Shown: one piece after another, positions 8,880 to 18,365 of the stretch
Layout: each line of letters starts with the position of its first letter
Numbering within the stretch: position 1 is the stretch's first letter
Assembly: GCA_903882935.1 (NCBI GenBank)
Contig: CAIRZB010000046.1
Span: 1 to 64,000, forward strand
Reading direction: 5' to 3'
Origin: an uncultured Parafilimonas sp.
Lineage (GTDB): Bacteria > Bacteroidota > Bacteroidia > Chitinophagales > Chitinophagaceae
Length of the DNA stretch: 64,000 nt
Program-made: the position numbers and the translations under genes
The notes under the pieces: model-generated
Seen by the model: the letters and a program-made list of their open reading frames with translations, nothing else
Database searches by the model: none
What the model was told of the DNA's origin: nothing

Positions 8880-9353
8880 TTTTTTTTAATTGAACACCCA
8901 TATGGCAATAGCACCGCACTGCCATTTGCGAAAGCCTTTTTTGCGGGCGGCACAAACGACATAAGGGCTTTCCGATCCAGGTCTCTGGGCCCGGGTTCGT
9001 ATCGCAACTCGGCCGACACGTTGCACAGTGCTTTTCTGCCCCAACAGCCCGGCGATGTAAAACTGGAGGCAAATATTGAATTAAGGGCCAGGTTATTTTC
9101 GGTAGTGCGCGGCGCAATGTTTATTGATGCAGGTAATATTTGGTCGCAAAGGGCAGACTCCGCCCGGCCTTGCGCACAATTTACTGGCAACTCCCTAAGC
9201 CAAATTGCGGCCGGCGCGGGGGCGGGCCTCCGTTTTGACCCAACTATATTGGTGTTGCGGCTTGATGTGGCTTACCCCATATTAAAGCCATACTAATACA
9301 ATCTTACCCGTAACAAGTTAGTGTACAATCTGGCGATTGGGTACCCGTTTTAG
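8880..9353 (+). pseudogene. C-terminal remnant of an Omp85-family outer-membrane protein (BamA/TamA-like)
   Basis: This frame has no start and is open from 8880. It translates to P-Y-G-N-S-T-A-L-P-F, then F-F-A-G-G-T-N-D-I-R-A-F-R, then S-L-G-P-G-S-Y. Further on come V-K-L-E-A-N-I-E-L-R and F-I-D-A-G-N-I-W, and then G-A-G-L-R-F-D with L-R-L-D-V-A-Y-P. These are the ordered landmarks of the last strands of the Omp85 barrel, including the R-A-F-R of the conserved loop. An in-frame TAA at 9294-9296 interrupts it. The same frame then continues N-L-A-I-G-Y-P-F and stops at 9351-9353, exactly as intact Bacteroidota homologues end. The N-terminal three quarters are missing. It is a 5'-deleted gene with one nonsense mutation. 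Confidence 0.85.
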
Positions 9354-9489
9354 GCGCGCTTGTTTCGTGCATCAGGTGCTAAATATGCTAGTACATCGGT
9401 AAATGCGCCAAGCGCCAGCACTCAGCCCCGAAAGCTAATATGGCAGGGGTTTTTGCGTTTTGGTGCCTTATGCCGCAGATGATTTTTAC

Positions 9490-10524
9490 TTATAGTGCTG
9501 CGTGTTTATCTGTAAGCGCCGCGTGGGATTGATCAACAATGTTGCGTATCGCTTTATCCATGCGTATTACCGAGGCGTGCAAAAGGTCAATAATTTCTTT
9601 GTTTTCCTCTGATAGTTGGGGTCTGTCTAATAATTCTATCAAGGCCATCATATTGGCCACTGGCTGCCGAACGATATGGGACTGGGCAAAAATAATGTCG
9701 CGCAACAACTTGTTTTGTTGCTGTAGGCTTAGTTCGTTGTTCTTCTTCTCGGTAATGTTGCTAATGGCCACCGAAGTGCCAGCCAGTGTATTATTTAAAT
9801 AAACCGGATGGTATTCGGTTTTCAGCCAAACGGTTTGCCCTTGCCAACTAACCTTGTTTTCATTGGCCACATGGTGGCCCCGTAGTGCCATTTCAAAGTG
9901 GGTTACAAAGCCACTTAGGGCTTTGTCAAACGTTTGTTCTATAAAATCTGCCAAGTTATCGCCCACCTTTAATGCTTGCCGTTTGCTGGCTGTGCTTTGG
10001 TCGTAAGCTGCTTTATTAAAAAAAAGCAAAGTAAAATCTGGTGCAGCTAAAAAATGCATTTCAGCCGTACTGTTGTACATGCCGATAACAATTTTTTCGG
10101 CTTTCTCCAACAACACTTGCTGCCTTTGCGTAACCTGCTTTTCTTCCTTTAGGGTACTGCGCAGTGCTTGTTTTTTTTGCCAAATGGCTTTTAGTAGATC
10201 GTTTTTAAATACTAACCCTGCAAAGGTTCCGGCTTCTGTAAGCACCGGCAATACATTGGTTTGGTGTTCAAACATGGCCTCGAGTGCATGCTCTAACTGG
10301 CAATCGGCATTTAACGCCGGCTTTTGGGAAAGACAGTCTATTGCCAGCGTGTGTGGCCGTTCTATAACATCGCGCGGTGTAAGCACTCCCAAAAATGCCT
10401 TGGTTTCCTCATTAAACACTACCAAGCCATCATTTTGCGTCAGGTCGTTCCTCCATGACTGAATACCTGCGTACCTAGGCGTTGATTTATAGGTTGATGA
10501 TATTATACCGGCTATTGAGTTCAT
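9490..10524 (-). CDS. CBS-PAS-DHp signalling protein lacking a kinase catalytic domain
   Basis: A 344-residue cytoplasmic protein. Residues 1-115 look like a pair of CBS domains (V-F-N-E-E-T-K-A-F-L-G-V-L-T-P-R-D-V-I, then V-L-P-V-L-T-E-A-G-T-F-A-G-L-V). CBS pairs usually sense adenine nucleotides. A short coiled coil leads to a PAS domain at about 150-260, then a helix with the pattern S-H-I-V-R-Q-P-V-A-N-M (about 288-298), which resembles the histidine-containing H-box of sensor kinases. The protein ends about 45 residues later with no ATP-binding N, G1 or G2 box. It may be a phospho-acceptor or scaffold that depends on another kinase. It overlaps the upstream gene by four bases (ATGA), so they are coupled. 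Confidence 0.78.
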   Translation of the reverse strand: MNSIAGIISSTYKSTPRYAGIQSWRNDLTQNDGLVVFNEETKAFLGVLTPRDVIERPHTLAIDCLSQKPALNADCQLEHALEAMFEHQTNVLPVLTEAGTFAGLVFKNDLLKAIWQKKQALRSTLKEEKQVTQRQQVLLEKAEKIVIGMYNSTAEMHFLAAPDFTLLFFNKAAYDQSTASKRQALKVGDNLADFIEQTFDKALSGFVTHFEMALRGHHVANENKVSWQGQTVWLKTEYHPVYLNNTLAGTSVAISNITEKKNNELSLQQQNKLLRDIIFAQSHIVRQPVANMMALIELLDRPQLSEENKEIIDLLHASVIRMDKAIRNIVDQSHAALTDKHAAL

Positions 10525-10853
10525 AATAATTCTTCCTCTATGTTTGCGTAAGAAACCATCACCCTAAAATCAACTTTCAACAGCTCGCCTTCCGAAACAA
10601 AGGGAAAAACCTTGGGTGCAAGGATGGAAATGATTTTGTCTGCCGGTATTTTGGCCAATATGCGCTTGTTTATAAAAACGGCCTCCACAAAACCGCTGTT
10701 TATTTCTACCGTTTCAAAACCATTCGGTACCAAAAACTCGAACGATTTTCCCAGGCCTATTTTGCCTTGGGCCGAGTGCTTGCCCAATACCAAAATATCT
10801 TGGAATGGCGGTAACTTAATTTCTTCAAAACTTAGGCTAATAGAATATTTCAT
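10521..10853 (-). CDS. Hypothetical protein coupled to the CBS-PAS gene
   Basis: A 110-residue soluble protein that I do not recognise. The start chosen is the ATG at 10851-10853. A longer frame reaches 10928, but a promoter at 10944-10974 would leave almost no leader for it. The sequence is rich in beta-strand patterns (I-S-L-S-F-E-E-I, F-E-F-L-V-P-N-G-F-E-T-V-E-I) and ends I-E-E-E-L-L. Its stop overlaps the start of the CBS-PAS protein by four bases, which suggests translational coupling and a shared function. Confidence 0.7.
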   Translation of the reverse strand: MKYSISLSFEEIKLPPFQDILVLGKHSAQGKIGLGKSFEFLVPNGFETVEINSGFVEAVFINKRILAKIPADKIISILAPKVFPFVSEGELLKVDFRVMVSYANIEEELL

Positions 10854-10943
10854 ATTGGATTTGTGGAGGTCTGGCATAGCTAAGCCAAATAAGATATTGG
10901 TTAAAAAGGGATAAAATGTGCTACGCAAATTTTATCGATGTTG

Positions 10944-10974
10944 TTAAGATATGAAATATTTTTAATGTTACAAA
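10944..10974 (-). promoter_or_regulatory. Bacteroidota promoter (TTTG-N19-TATCTTAA)
   Basis: The minus strand has TTTG at 10971-10974, exactly 19 bases of spacer, then TATCTTAA at 10944-10951. This matches the -33/-7 consensus TTTG-N19-TAnnTTTG in spacing and in most bases. It would drive the operon beginning at 10853. Confidence 0.6.
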
Positions 10975-11496
10975 GCAAAATGCCTTTTTTTTAGCAATTA
11001 ACGATGTTACAAGAAAATAATTTTGCTTTAATTTTTGCTGCTGCACGTAAACGTTTGCCTAAAAAATCATTTTTACGTGGAACAACGTATGTAAATTTTC
11101 GTGCAAGTATACACAATAGGTGCTTTATAGCCTATTTTTTGTATTTTGTACTGTGGTAGATAATTGATGAAGAAAGGTATTGTGTGTTATTGGCCCAAGA
11201 TTACAAACACTTCATATTTAGCCAGTAATGTGTTTTAAGTGTTGATTCATACCCAGTTATTGTAGGCAACCCAGCAAAAAATGCTTTTTGGGGGAATGCG
11301 CTTTTTTTTACTAAGTCACTATCCTTCATGATACCGCTTAGGCATTTCTTTGGGAATTTATTGGTAGGCAATGTTCTTTTTAGCTTTAAACGGCCTGCAA
11401 TGTTAAACAGTGTGTCGGCGGTCGTGCGCACCGTCGTGGCATATACACCTCTGCATTTGGTAATTGGTTACACCTTTGCACCATGGTCTGTCAGCA
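10975..11496. other. Long AT-rich intergenic region
   Basis: Between the promoter of the CBS-PAS operon and the katG terminator I see no gene with family resemblance. A 76-codon open frame at 11201-11431 (minus) looks like chance. The one distinct motif is an operator-like palindrome at 11045-11060. Confidence 0.5.
11045..11060. promoter_or_regulatory. LacI/PurR-type operator-like palindrome without an adjacent target
   Basis: ACGTAAACGTTTGCCT has the AAACGTTT core of LacI-family operators and differs at few positions from the PurR box. It is nearly 200 bases upstream of the nearest gene start (10853, minus) and no LacI-family regulator is in the window. It may be a relic of a lost carbohydrate locus. 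Confidence 0.3.
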
Positions 11497-11529
11497 ATAA
11501 AAAAAGGTGGCCCTGTACCGGGCCACCTG
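11497..11529 (-). terminator. Terminator of katG
   Basis: The arms AGGTGGCCC and GGGCCACCT are perfect complements around a 6-base loop, and the minus strand then runs into a T-tract. It lies 27 bases beyond the katG stop. Confidence 0.85.
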
Positions 11530-11555
11530 TAAAAATATTCATTAATGCTACTAGG

Positions 11556-13796
<2,241 letters not shown>

Positions 13797-14041
13797 TTAC
13801 AATCGTTTTAGGGTAGCTAAACTATGAAAAGATACGTACATTATCGCTTGGGCAGTGTTATATTAATTTTAATTGCAAAGCTGCGTGGTTAACAACATGG
13901 CTTTGTTGCAGATGTTAACGCTACTGCATTCGCACTGGACGGTTGTTTTGGGTAAGCACCGATATTTGGACGCCGTAAAAAGTATTTTTTCGCATATAAA
14001 TTGTAATTCTTACAATTATTTAAAGTGAACAATAACGATTC

Positions 14042-14392
14042 ATGCCTTCGCCCAAAAACATACAGCTTGCTGTACTGCTGCTGCCGCTATTCGCGGCCAG
14101 CCAAAAAAGGCCCTTGCCCGCCACTGCCAAGGCGGGAAGCCCCGATTTGTTTGGGATATTTTTTGAAGACGCCAGCTACTCGGCAGGCGGAGGCCAGTAT
14201 GCCAGGCTCGTGCAAAACCGCTCATTGCCCTCAAACAAGTTCCAGCCAAAGTGGCCGCCCATTTCACGGGCATTAAAAGCGGTGGTGCCAAGGGGCGGGG
14301 TTAGCCCAAGTAACATCGCCCATTTGCAAGGTGGTTACCTTGTGCATTTTCCTAAAGTCGGGGGTTGTTTTACCGCATACGCTGGTGTGTAA
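14042..14392 (+). pseudogene. N-terminal remnant of a GH51 alpha-L-arabinofuranosidase
   Basis: The frame has an ATG and a signal-peptide-like start (L-A-V-L-L-L-P-L-F-A-A-S-Q-K). From 14138 to about 14227 it encodes S-P-D-L-F-G-I-F-F-E-D, then A-G-G-G-Q-Y-A-R-L-V-Q-N-R-S. This is the N-terminal hallmark of GH51 arabinofuranosidases (S-P-x-x-x-G-I-F-F-E-D, D-G-G-x-Y-A-E-L-V-x-N-R-S). Intact enzymes are several hundred residues longer. Here the frame ends after 116 residues, and the last 50 show no family resemblance, so a deletion or frameshift has removed the catalytic barrel. The key aspartate in D-G-G is also lost (A-G-G-G). Confidence 0.7.
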
Positions 14393-14859
14393 ATTTTAAT
14401 TTTTAGGTGCTATTGCTACCTTCCCTATTTGGTATTCAGCTATTGGTGATACTATTTTATTTTTTGCCTTGTTACTAAAAAAAGCACCAATAAACGTTCT
14501 GTGTAGCGGCCTTAAAAGTTCCATTCCTTTGCTCCCTTGCTCTATTTACAACACTACATCTCTGTTGTATTTTCCATTGAAAACTAGGCCGCTGCAATAG
14601 GTTATTCTTTAGGTGCCTATTGCTTTACATTGCCCCAAAGCACTTTCCAAAGTTTTTAAAACTCTTAAGACTGATTTGCGTATTTGTAAAAGCTGGCACT
14701 ATATTTAGCGCTACTATTTACCTAAAGGGAGCGATGAACTTTTTAAATGCGCATACATTAAGTATTTTACCTGATAATGTATGGTAGCGCAAAATGTTAC
14801 ACGACCTAACAGGTTGCGATTTTTTTGAAATTCTTTTCACTTTTTTGTTAATTAGCCAA
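14393..14859. other. Intergenic region without recognisable genes
   Basis: About 465 AT-rich bases follow the GH51 remnant. I see no continuation of the glycosidase, no repeat and no other coding signal. Confidence 0.5.
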
Positions 14860-15408
14860 ATGAAATTATTGTTTGCCATTTTAATTTTGGTTGTTTGCGG
14901 TTGCAACAACTTTAAGCAGGTTGGTACAATTATGCCTGCAATGGCCAATTTGGCACCGGGCATTTTTCAATTCGTACAAGATACCATATTGCCCTTGCGC
15001 AAGCCACAACAAACTACCACTCCTGATTCGTTAATGGCATTTGCAGAAGCACAAATTGGCGTTCCCTATGTGTATGCATCTTGCGACCCTAAAGTTGGTT
15101 TTGACTGTTCAGGTTTTATCACTTATGTTTTTAGCCATTTTAATATACTGGTTCCCCGCTCTTCGTATGAGTTTACCCGCTTGGGTAAAACCATAGCATT
15201 CAACGATGCAAAAAGGGGGGATGTTATTTTGTTTACCGGCACTGACAGGCTCTCAAACAGCGTGGGGCATATCGGCTTAGTCACCTACCATGGCGACGAC
15301 GTATTAAATTTTATACACGCCACCTCAGGCAAGGAAATGGCGGTGATAGTTACCACTTTTGGCGAAAAATATAAAAAACGTTTTGTGCGTATATGCAGGA
15401 TTTTATGA
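14860..15408 (+). CDS. NlpC/P60 family lipoprotein, putative peptidoglycan endopeptidase
   Basis: A 182-residue lipoprotein. The start at 14860 places the signal peptide and lipobox (V-V-C-G-C) correctly. A frame start at 14794 would put a second hydrophobic segment in front. The NlpC/P60 cysteine-peptidase core follows: the nucleophile in G-F-D-C-S-G-F-I, the first histidine in V-G-H-I-G-L-V, and the third polar residue at F-I-H-A-T. The family cuts peptide stems of peptidoglycan, typically gamma-D-Glu-diaminopimelate bonds. No extra SH3 or LysM domain is present, so only the catalytic domain is tethered to the membrane. Confidence 0.9.
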   Translation: MKLLFAILILVVCGCNNFKQVGTIMPAMANLAPGIFQFVQDTILPLRKPQQTTTPDSLMAFAEAQIGVPYVYASCDPKVGFDCSGFITYVFSHFNILVPRSSYEFTRLGKTIAFNDAKRGDVILFTGTDRLSNSVGHIGLVTYHGDDVLNFIHATSGKEMAVIVTTFGEKYKKRFVRICRIL

Positions 15409-15595
15409 AGATTATACTGATGTAGCAAGCTTGCATTTCTAAAAAAAATTGTAAGCCACTCAAATGTATAGGTTAACACATGCTATACCATTTTGAAACG
15501 ATTGGCGCGCTATGCGGCACGGTTTTTAAGGTATCTATGAATACATCACCAATACAAATTTTGGGGTGCAAGAGTACCATGAAAAATAATAAACC

Positions 15596-15748
15596 ATGAA
15601 AACACTACAGTTTTTAGTTTCCGTTATGGCAATTTTTTTCGTTTTTGTATTGGGTGGTTGCACTGAATACAGGGATCGCGCAGGCTATGCGCCCCGCCAA
15701 CACCATGGGCACGACAAAGACCGCCATGACCATGATGACCGCCATTAG
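15596..15748 (+). CDS. Tiny His/Asp-rich lipoprotein
   Basis: A 50-residue frame too short for usual gene calling. It begins M-K-T-L-Q-F-L-V-S-V-M-A-I-F-F-V-F and reaches a convincing lipobox, V-L-G-G-C, with Cys at 22. The mature part is only 29 residues and its last 16 are almost all His, Asp, Arg and Lys (H-H-G-H-D-K-D-R-H-D-H-D-D-R-H). The tail suggests metal binding in the periplasm, but this is inference. The well-formed signal and clean stop argue that it is real. Confidence 0.7.
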   Translation: MKTLQFLVSVMAIFFVFVLGGCTEYRDRAGYAPRQHHGHDKDRHDHDDRH

Positions 15749-15826
15749 CAGGTGCATTGCCCAAAAGTTGCAAACAGGTATGCTGCTCAATAGCAAGTTG
15801 CCATGCCGCATACCTATTTGCCGGCT

Positions 15827-16234
15827 TTATTTAGCCCGCATTTTGTTGCCTTTTGCCTCATGCGTTACCTCAGCTAGGCCCAACGCTTCCATCAGCGGCG
15901 GTATATACATGCCAAACCGGCCACGCAGGCCTTTCTTTAACCCGTACCACCCGCCCACAGGGTTGTGTTCGCTGCGGCCCCAGGCCTCAACAGTGCCGTC
16001 TTTTGCGAGTTTTTGTTCGTCAGCACTGCCCAATTCCATCCAGCCGCCATGTGCCGTAAGCATCGCATGTAAATCGGCAATGCAGCGGTAATCGTATAGC
16101 AGCACGGTTTTGCCCACAGTGCAAACCAGTACGTTTTTTCCGTCTTTTACATCTTGGTGCATCGTGTAATCCGATGTTTGTGGCGGTGTTTTCAATGCCA
16201 TCGGGTTTTCTTTGTTGCCTATGTTATGTGCCAT
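15827..16234 (-). CDS. Conserved hypothetical protein in the sigma-factor operon
   Basis: A 135-residue soluble protein. I cannot assign a function. It has a conserved-looking block T-V-E-A-W-G-R, then N-P-V-G-G-W-Y-G-L-K-K-G-L-R-G-R-F-G-M-Y, followed by a helical tail. The start used gives M-A-H-N-I-G-N-K; M-A-L-K-T-P (12 residues in) is also possible. It begins 11 bases after the stop of the 104-residue gene and is the last of three genes read in the same direction from the sigma factor. Confidence 0.7.
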   Translation of the reverse strand: MAHNIGNKENPMALKTPPQTSDYTMHQDVKDGKNVLVCTVGKTVLLYDYRCIADLHAMLTAHGGWMELGSADEQKLAKDGTVEAWGRSEHNPVGGWYGLKKGLRGRFGMYIPPLMEALGLAEVTHEAKGNKMRAK

Positions 16235-16245
16235 GTTATGGTTTT

Positions 16246-16560
16246 TTATGTAGTAAAAATTTTCTTTGAGCAGCCCACCAGTGACAGCACTTCCTGATTG
16301 GGCGGTTTTTCAAAACCTTCCGCCTTTAAGGCTGTTTGAAAATGCATAAATGACGGTAGCTCGTTCAATAATTGATGGTCTTCCGCCGTGTTGAAAAACG
16401 CCGTGTGTATAAATGTTTGCCCATTGGCGCAAAGGCAGCAATGGTAGTGTATGCCAGCGTATTGTAGGGCTTGCAAATTATGCATAACCGCCCTAATATT
16501 GGCTTGGTTTTGTGCGGCAAACCCGGGCGTGGTCGTATATGTAACTGTTACAATTTTCAT
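16246..16560 (-). CDS. Small hypothetical protein, possibly a dimeric alpha/beta barrel
   Basis: A 104-residue protein starting M-K-I-V-T-V-T-Y-T. The pattern of a leading strand, a helix (A-N-I-R-A-V-M-H-N-L-Q-A-L), a histidine/cysteine-rich strand (H-Y-H-C-C-L), a strand F-I-H-T-A-F-F and a final helix is like small ferredoxin-like barrels such as monooxygenase-type proteins. This is inference from the strand and helix pattern only. It lies between the sigma factor (96 bases upstream) and the 135-residue gene (11 bases downstream). Confidence 0.65.
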   Translation of the reverse strand: MKIVTVTYTTTPGFAAQNQANIRAVMHNLQALQYAGIHYHCCLCANGQTFIHTAFFNTAEDHQLLNELPSFMHFQTALKAEGFEKPPNQEVLSLVGCSKKIFTT

Positions 16561-16656
16561 GGTGTTGTTTTTAATAACCGGGGTATTTGTAAAAAAATAT
16601 CGCAGTCATTTTACGTTACACCTAATTAGACGGTTGGGCCTTACAAAAAGATAGGG

Positions 16657-17460
16657 TTAGGCCATGTTTTTTTCAATAAATTTTTCCATTAGCCTGCTGT
16701 TATGCGCCAAATGGTGCAGTTGCAGGTCGGCGGCGTTGCTTTTAAAAGGGTCAATGCCTTGCACCACTTTCATCCGCAGGTCAAACAGGTACTCCTTGCC
16801 GCCTTTTTCGGCTTGCCGGGCCATCTCTACCTTCACTAAAGCTTCCTGCAACTGCTGTTTAGGGTTAAATAGCCCGTTTAGTTCGCTGCATTGGTGGCAG
16901 GTGCCTTGCTTGTTTATGAGTGCGCAACGGTTGTCAAAAACGGCTATCATCTTGGCCCTGGCGGTATGCAGGTAATATTTTACCATGGCTTCGGTAGTGT
17001 CGGTAATGTGGGCTATTTCATCCAATGTAAAAGCGTATACCTCTTTTAGCAGCAGGCATATTTGCTGCTCAAGCGGCAACGACTTAGCGATGCAGGTAAA
17101 GCAAAACGCAATATGCTCCTTAATTTCAAATTGCCCCTGTGGCGATGTTGCGTGTATATGCAGGGCCTCGCGCATAAACTGGGCATCTGCCAAGGCAGCT
17201 TCTTTCGCTAAATCGGTTACGTTTTCAAGCCAGCGTTGCTTCGCCCGCAGGTTGTCTTTTGCCAGGTTGGAGGCAATGGCGAATATCCATGTTTTTACAG
17301 ATGACTGCCCTTTAAAGGTGTTTATTTTTTCGGCGGCTTTAATGTACGTGTCTTGTGTAAGGTCTTCCGAATCGGCCACGCTTGCGGTAATGCGCAATAA
17401 GTAGGAGGTAAGTTGGCTGCGCAACTGCCCAAATGTTACCGCAAGTTCATCTGTTTGCAT
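16657..17460 (-). CDS. ECF-type sigma-70 factor with a C-terminal extension
   Basis: A 267-residue sigma factor. Region 2 is seen as A-D-S-E-D-L-T-Q-D-T-Y-I-K-A and F-K-G-Q-S-S-V-K-T-W-I-F-A-I-A. Region 4 is seen as L-P-L-E-Q-Q-I-C-L-L-L-K-E-V-Y, then F-T-L-D-E-I-A-H-I-T. Ordinary ECF factors end soon after region 4, at about 170-190 residues. This one carries about 90 more, starting with a cysteine-bearing stretch (R-C-A-L-I-N-K-Q-G-T-C-H-Q-C) and then helices rich in charged residues. The extension may sense metal or redox state, or bind a partner; this is inference. The start chosen is the ATG at 17458-17460. It heads a three-gene operon. Confidence 0.85.
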   Translation of the reverse strand: MQTDELAVTFGQLRSQLTSYLLRITASVADSEDLTQDTYIKAAEKINTFKGQSSVKTWIFAIASNLAKDNLRAKQRWLENVTDLAKEAALADAQFMREALHIHATSPQGQFEIKEHIAFCFTCIAKSLPLEQQICLLLKEVYAFTLDEIAHITDTTEAMVKYYLHTARAKMIAVFDNRCALINKQGTCHQCSELNGLFNPKQQLQEALVKVEMARQAEKGGKEYLFDLRMKVVQGIDPFKSNAADLQLHHLAHNSRLMEKFIEKNMA

Positions 17461-17807
17461 AATGTTGGTTGGTGTTAACCACGTACCAACATTGGATGGA
17501 AAAGCGCATCCAATTTGCCCGTGCATGGTTGTTTGCCCAAAGTAACAAATAATTGGCGAACGGCGCAGTATTGCTGGTTTTATCCCTGTAATGCGCACCG
17601 GCAGTTGGTTTTCCGGTATTGGTAAAGGCATTTCCTGAATTGATAACCCATCCGCCCCGAATATGGGGATGTTTGCCGAAACAATACCCACTCGCGCTGT
17701 TTTAAGAAAATAAGCGATGATAAAAAAGGCGATGTAGGCAGTTGTAGCCGCTGCAACAGCCACCAATGTGGGTATAAAATTGTTAACCATACCACGCAAA
17801 AACACAC
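17461..17807. other. Divergent intergenic region between the sigma factor and the 17808 gene
   Basis: The sigma-factor frame stays open upstream to 17805 and would add 115 residues with a hydrophobic segment. No known sigma factor has such an N-terminus, so I treat it as non-coding. No clear promoter was recognised. Confidence 0.5.
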
Positions 17808-18224
17808 ATGCACATTAAAATAGATGAATTAGAAAACGGCAGCTGGGTAATGGTAAGCAACCGCGCTGCCCAATATATGGCCACCGCAGGGCTGCCCCAG
17901 GCCTTGGTGAACGTAAAATTTTTTGGGCAGGAGCATTCGGCCAAGCATTTCGCCGCCGACCTGCGGCCCATATACCTTAACAGGCAGGTGATTGAACAAT
18001 GTGGTTTTAAACAGGTTGTTGAAACCGACCACAGCCAGCCGAACAGCATCGTTTACCGGGATGCATTTTTTCACATTACCGTGGGCGGTGCAGAAACCAA
18101 TTACTTAATCAAAGGCTATGCCTACAGCAACCCCGGTTTCTCCTACCTGCTGTCGCAACTGCATATTTTTCAAAAAATATACAAAAGGGCTACTGCGCAT
18201 AGCCTGATATTTTTGCCAAGGTAG
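17808..18224 (+). CDS. Hypothetical protein of a type common in Bacteroidota phages
   Basis: A 138-residue soluble protein. Its plan (opening helix, an I-Y-L-N-R-Q-V-I-E-Q-C-G-F strand-helix, a Y-R-D-A-F-F-H-I strand, and an end L-S-Q-L-H-I-F-Q-K-I-Y) resembles a family of unnamed proteins. These have the layout N-x-V, I-P-L-T-x-x-x-L-x-x-C-G-F and L-Q-N-L-Y-x-A-L-T-G and are frequent in Bacteroidota prophages and mobile regions. No function is known to me. No other phage genes are nearby. It is divergent from the sigma factor and followed by the AAA+ gene. Confidence 0.65.
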   Translation: MHIKIDELENGSWVMVSNRAAQYMATAGLPQALVNVKFFGQEHSAKHFAADLRPIYLNRQVIEQCGFKQVVETDHSQPNSIVYRDAFFHITVGGAETNYLIKGYAYSNPGFSYLLSQLHIFQKIYKRATAHSLIFLPR

Positions 18225-18339
18225 GTATTGCGGCGACATGATAATGGCTATTTTGGCATTGGTCAATTAAAAATGGTTGTCAGCACTGGCCCTACTGCCA
18301 AGCGGCTGAAGCCCCACCCACCCATTCACTATTTCAGTC

Positions 18340-18347
18340 TATCTTTG
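18340..18347 (+). promoter_or_regulatory. -7 element of the AAA+/TPR operon
   Basis: TATCTTTG is a perfect match to TAnnTTTG and lies 18 bases before the ATG at 18366. It supports that start and rules out translation from upstream in-frame codons on this transcript. No matching TTTG is seen at the -33 position. Confidence 0.55.
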
Positions 18348-18365
18348 TGCCCTATCGGTAGGATT

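Noticed and set aside
11201-11431. 76-codon minus-strand open frame between the CBS-PAS operon and katG
   Set aside because: No start context, signal or family resemblance in a very AT-rich stretch.
17461-17805. In-frame 115-residue extension of the sigma factor with a hydrophobic N-terminus
   Set aside because: No known sigma factor has a membrane segment in front, and the ATG at 17458-17460 gives a normal region-2 start. The divergent gene starts at 17808 and needs this stretch for a promoter.
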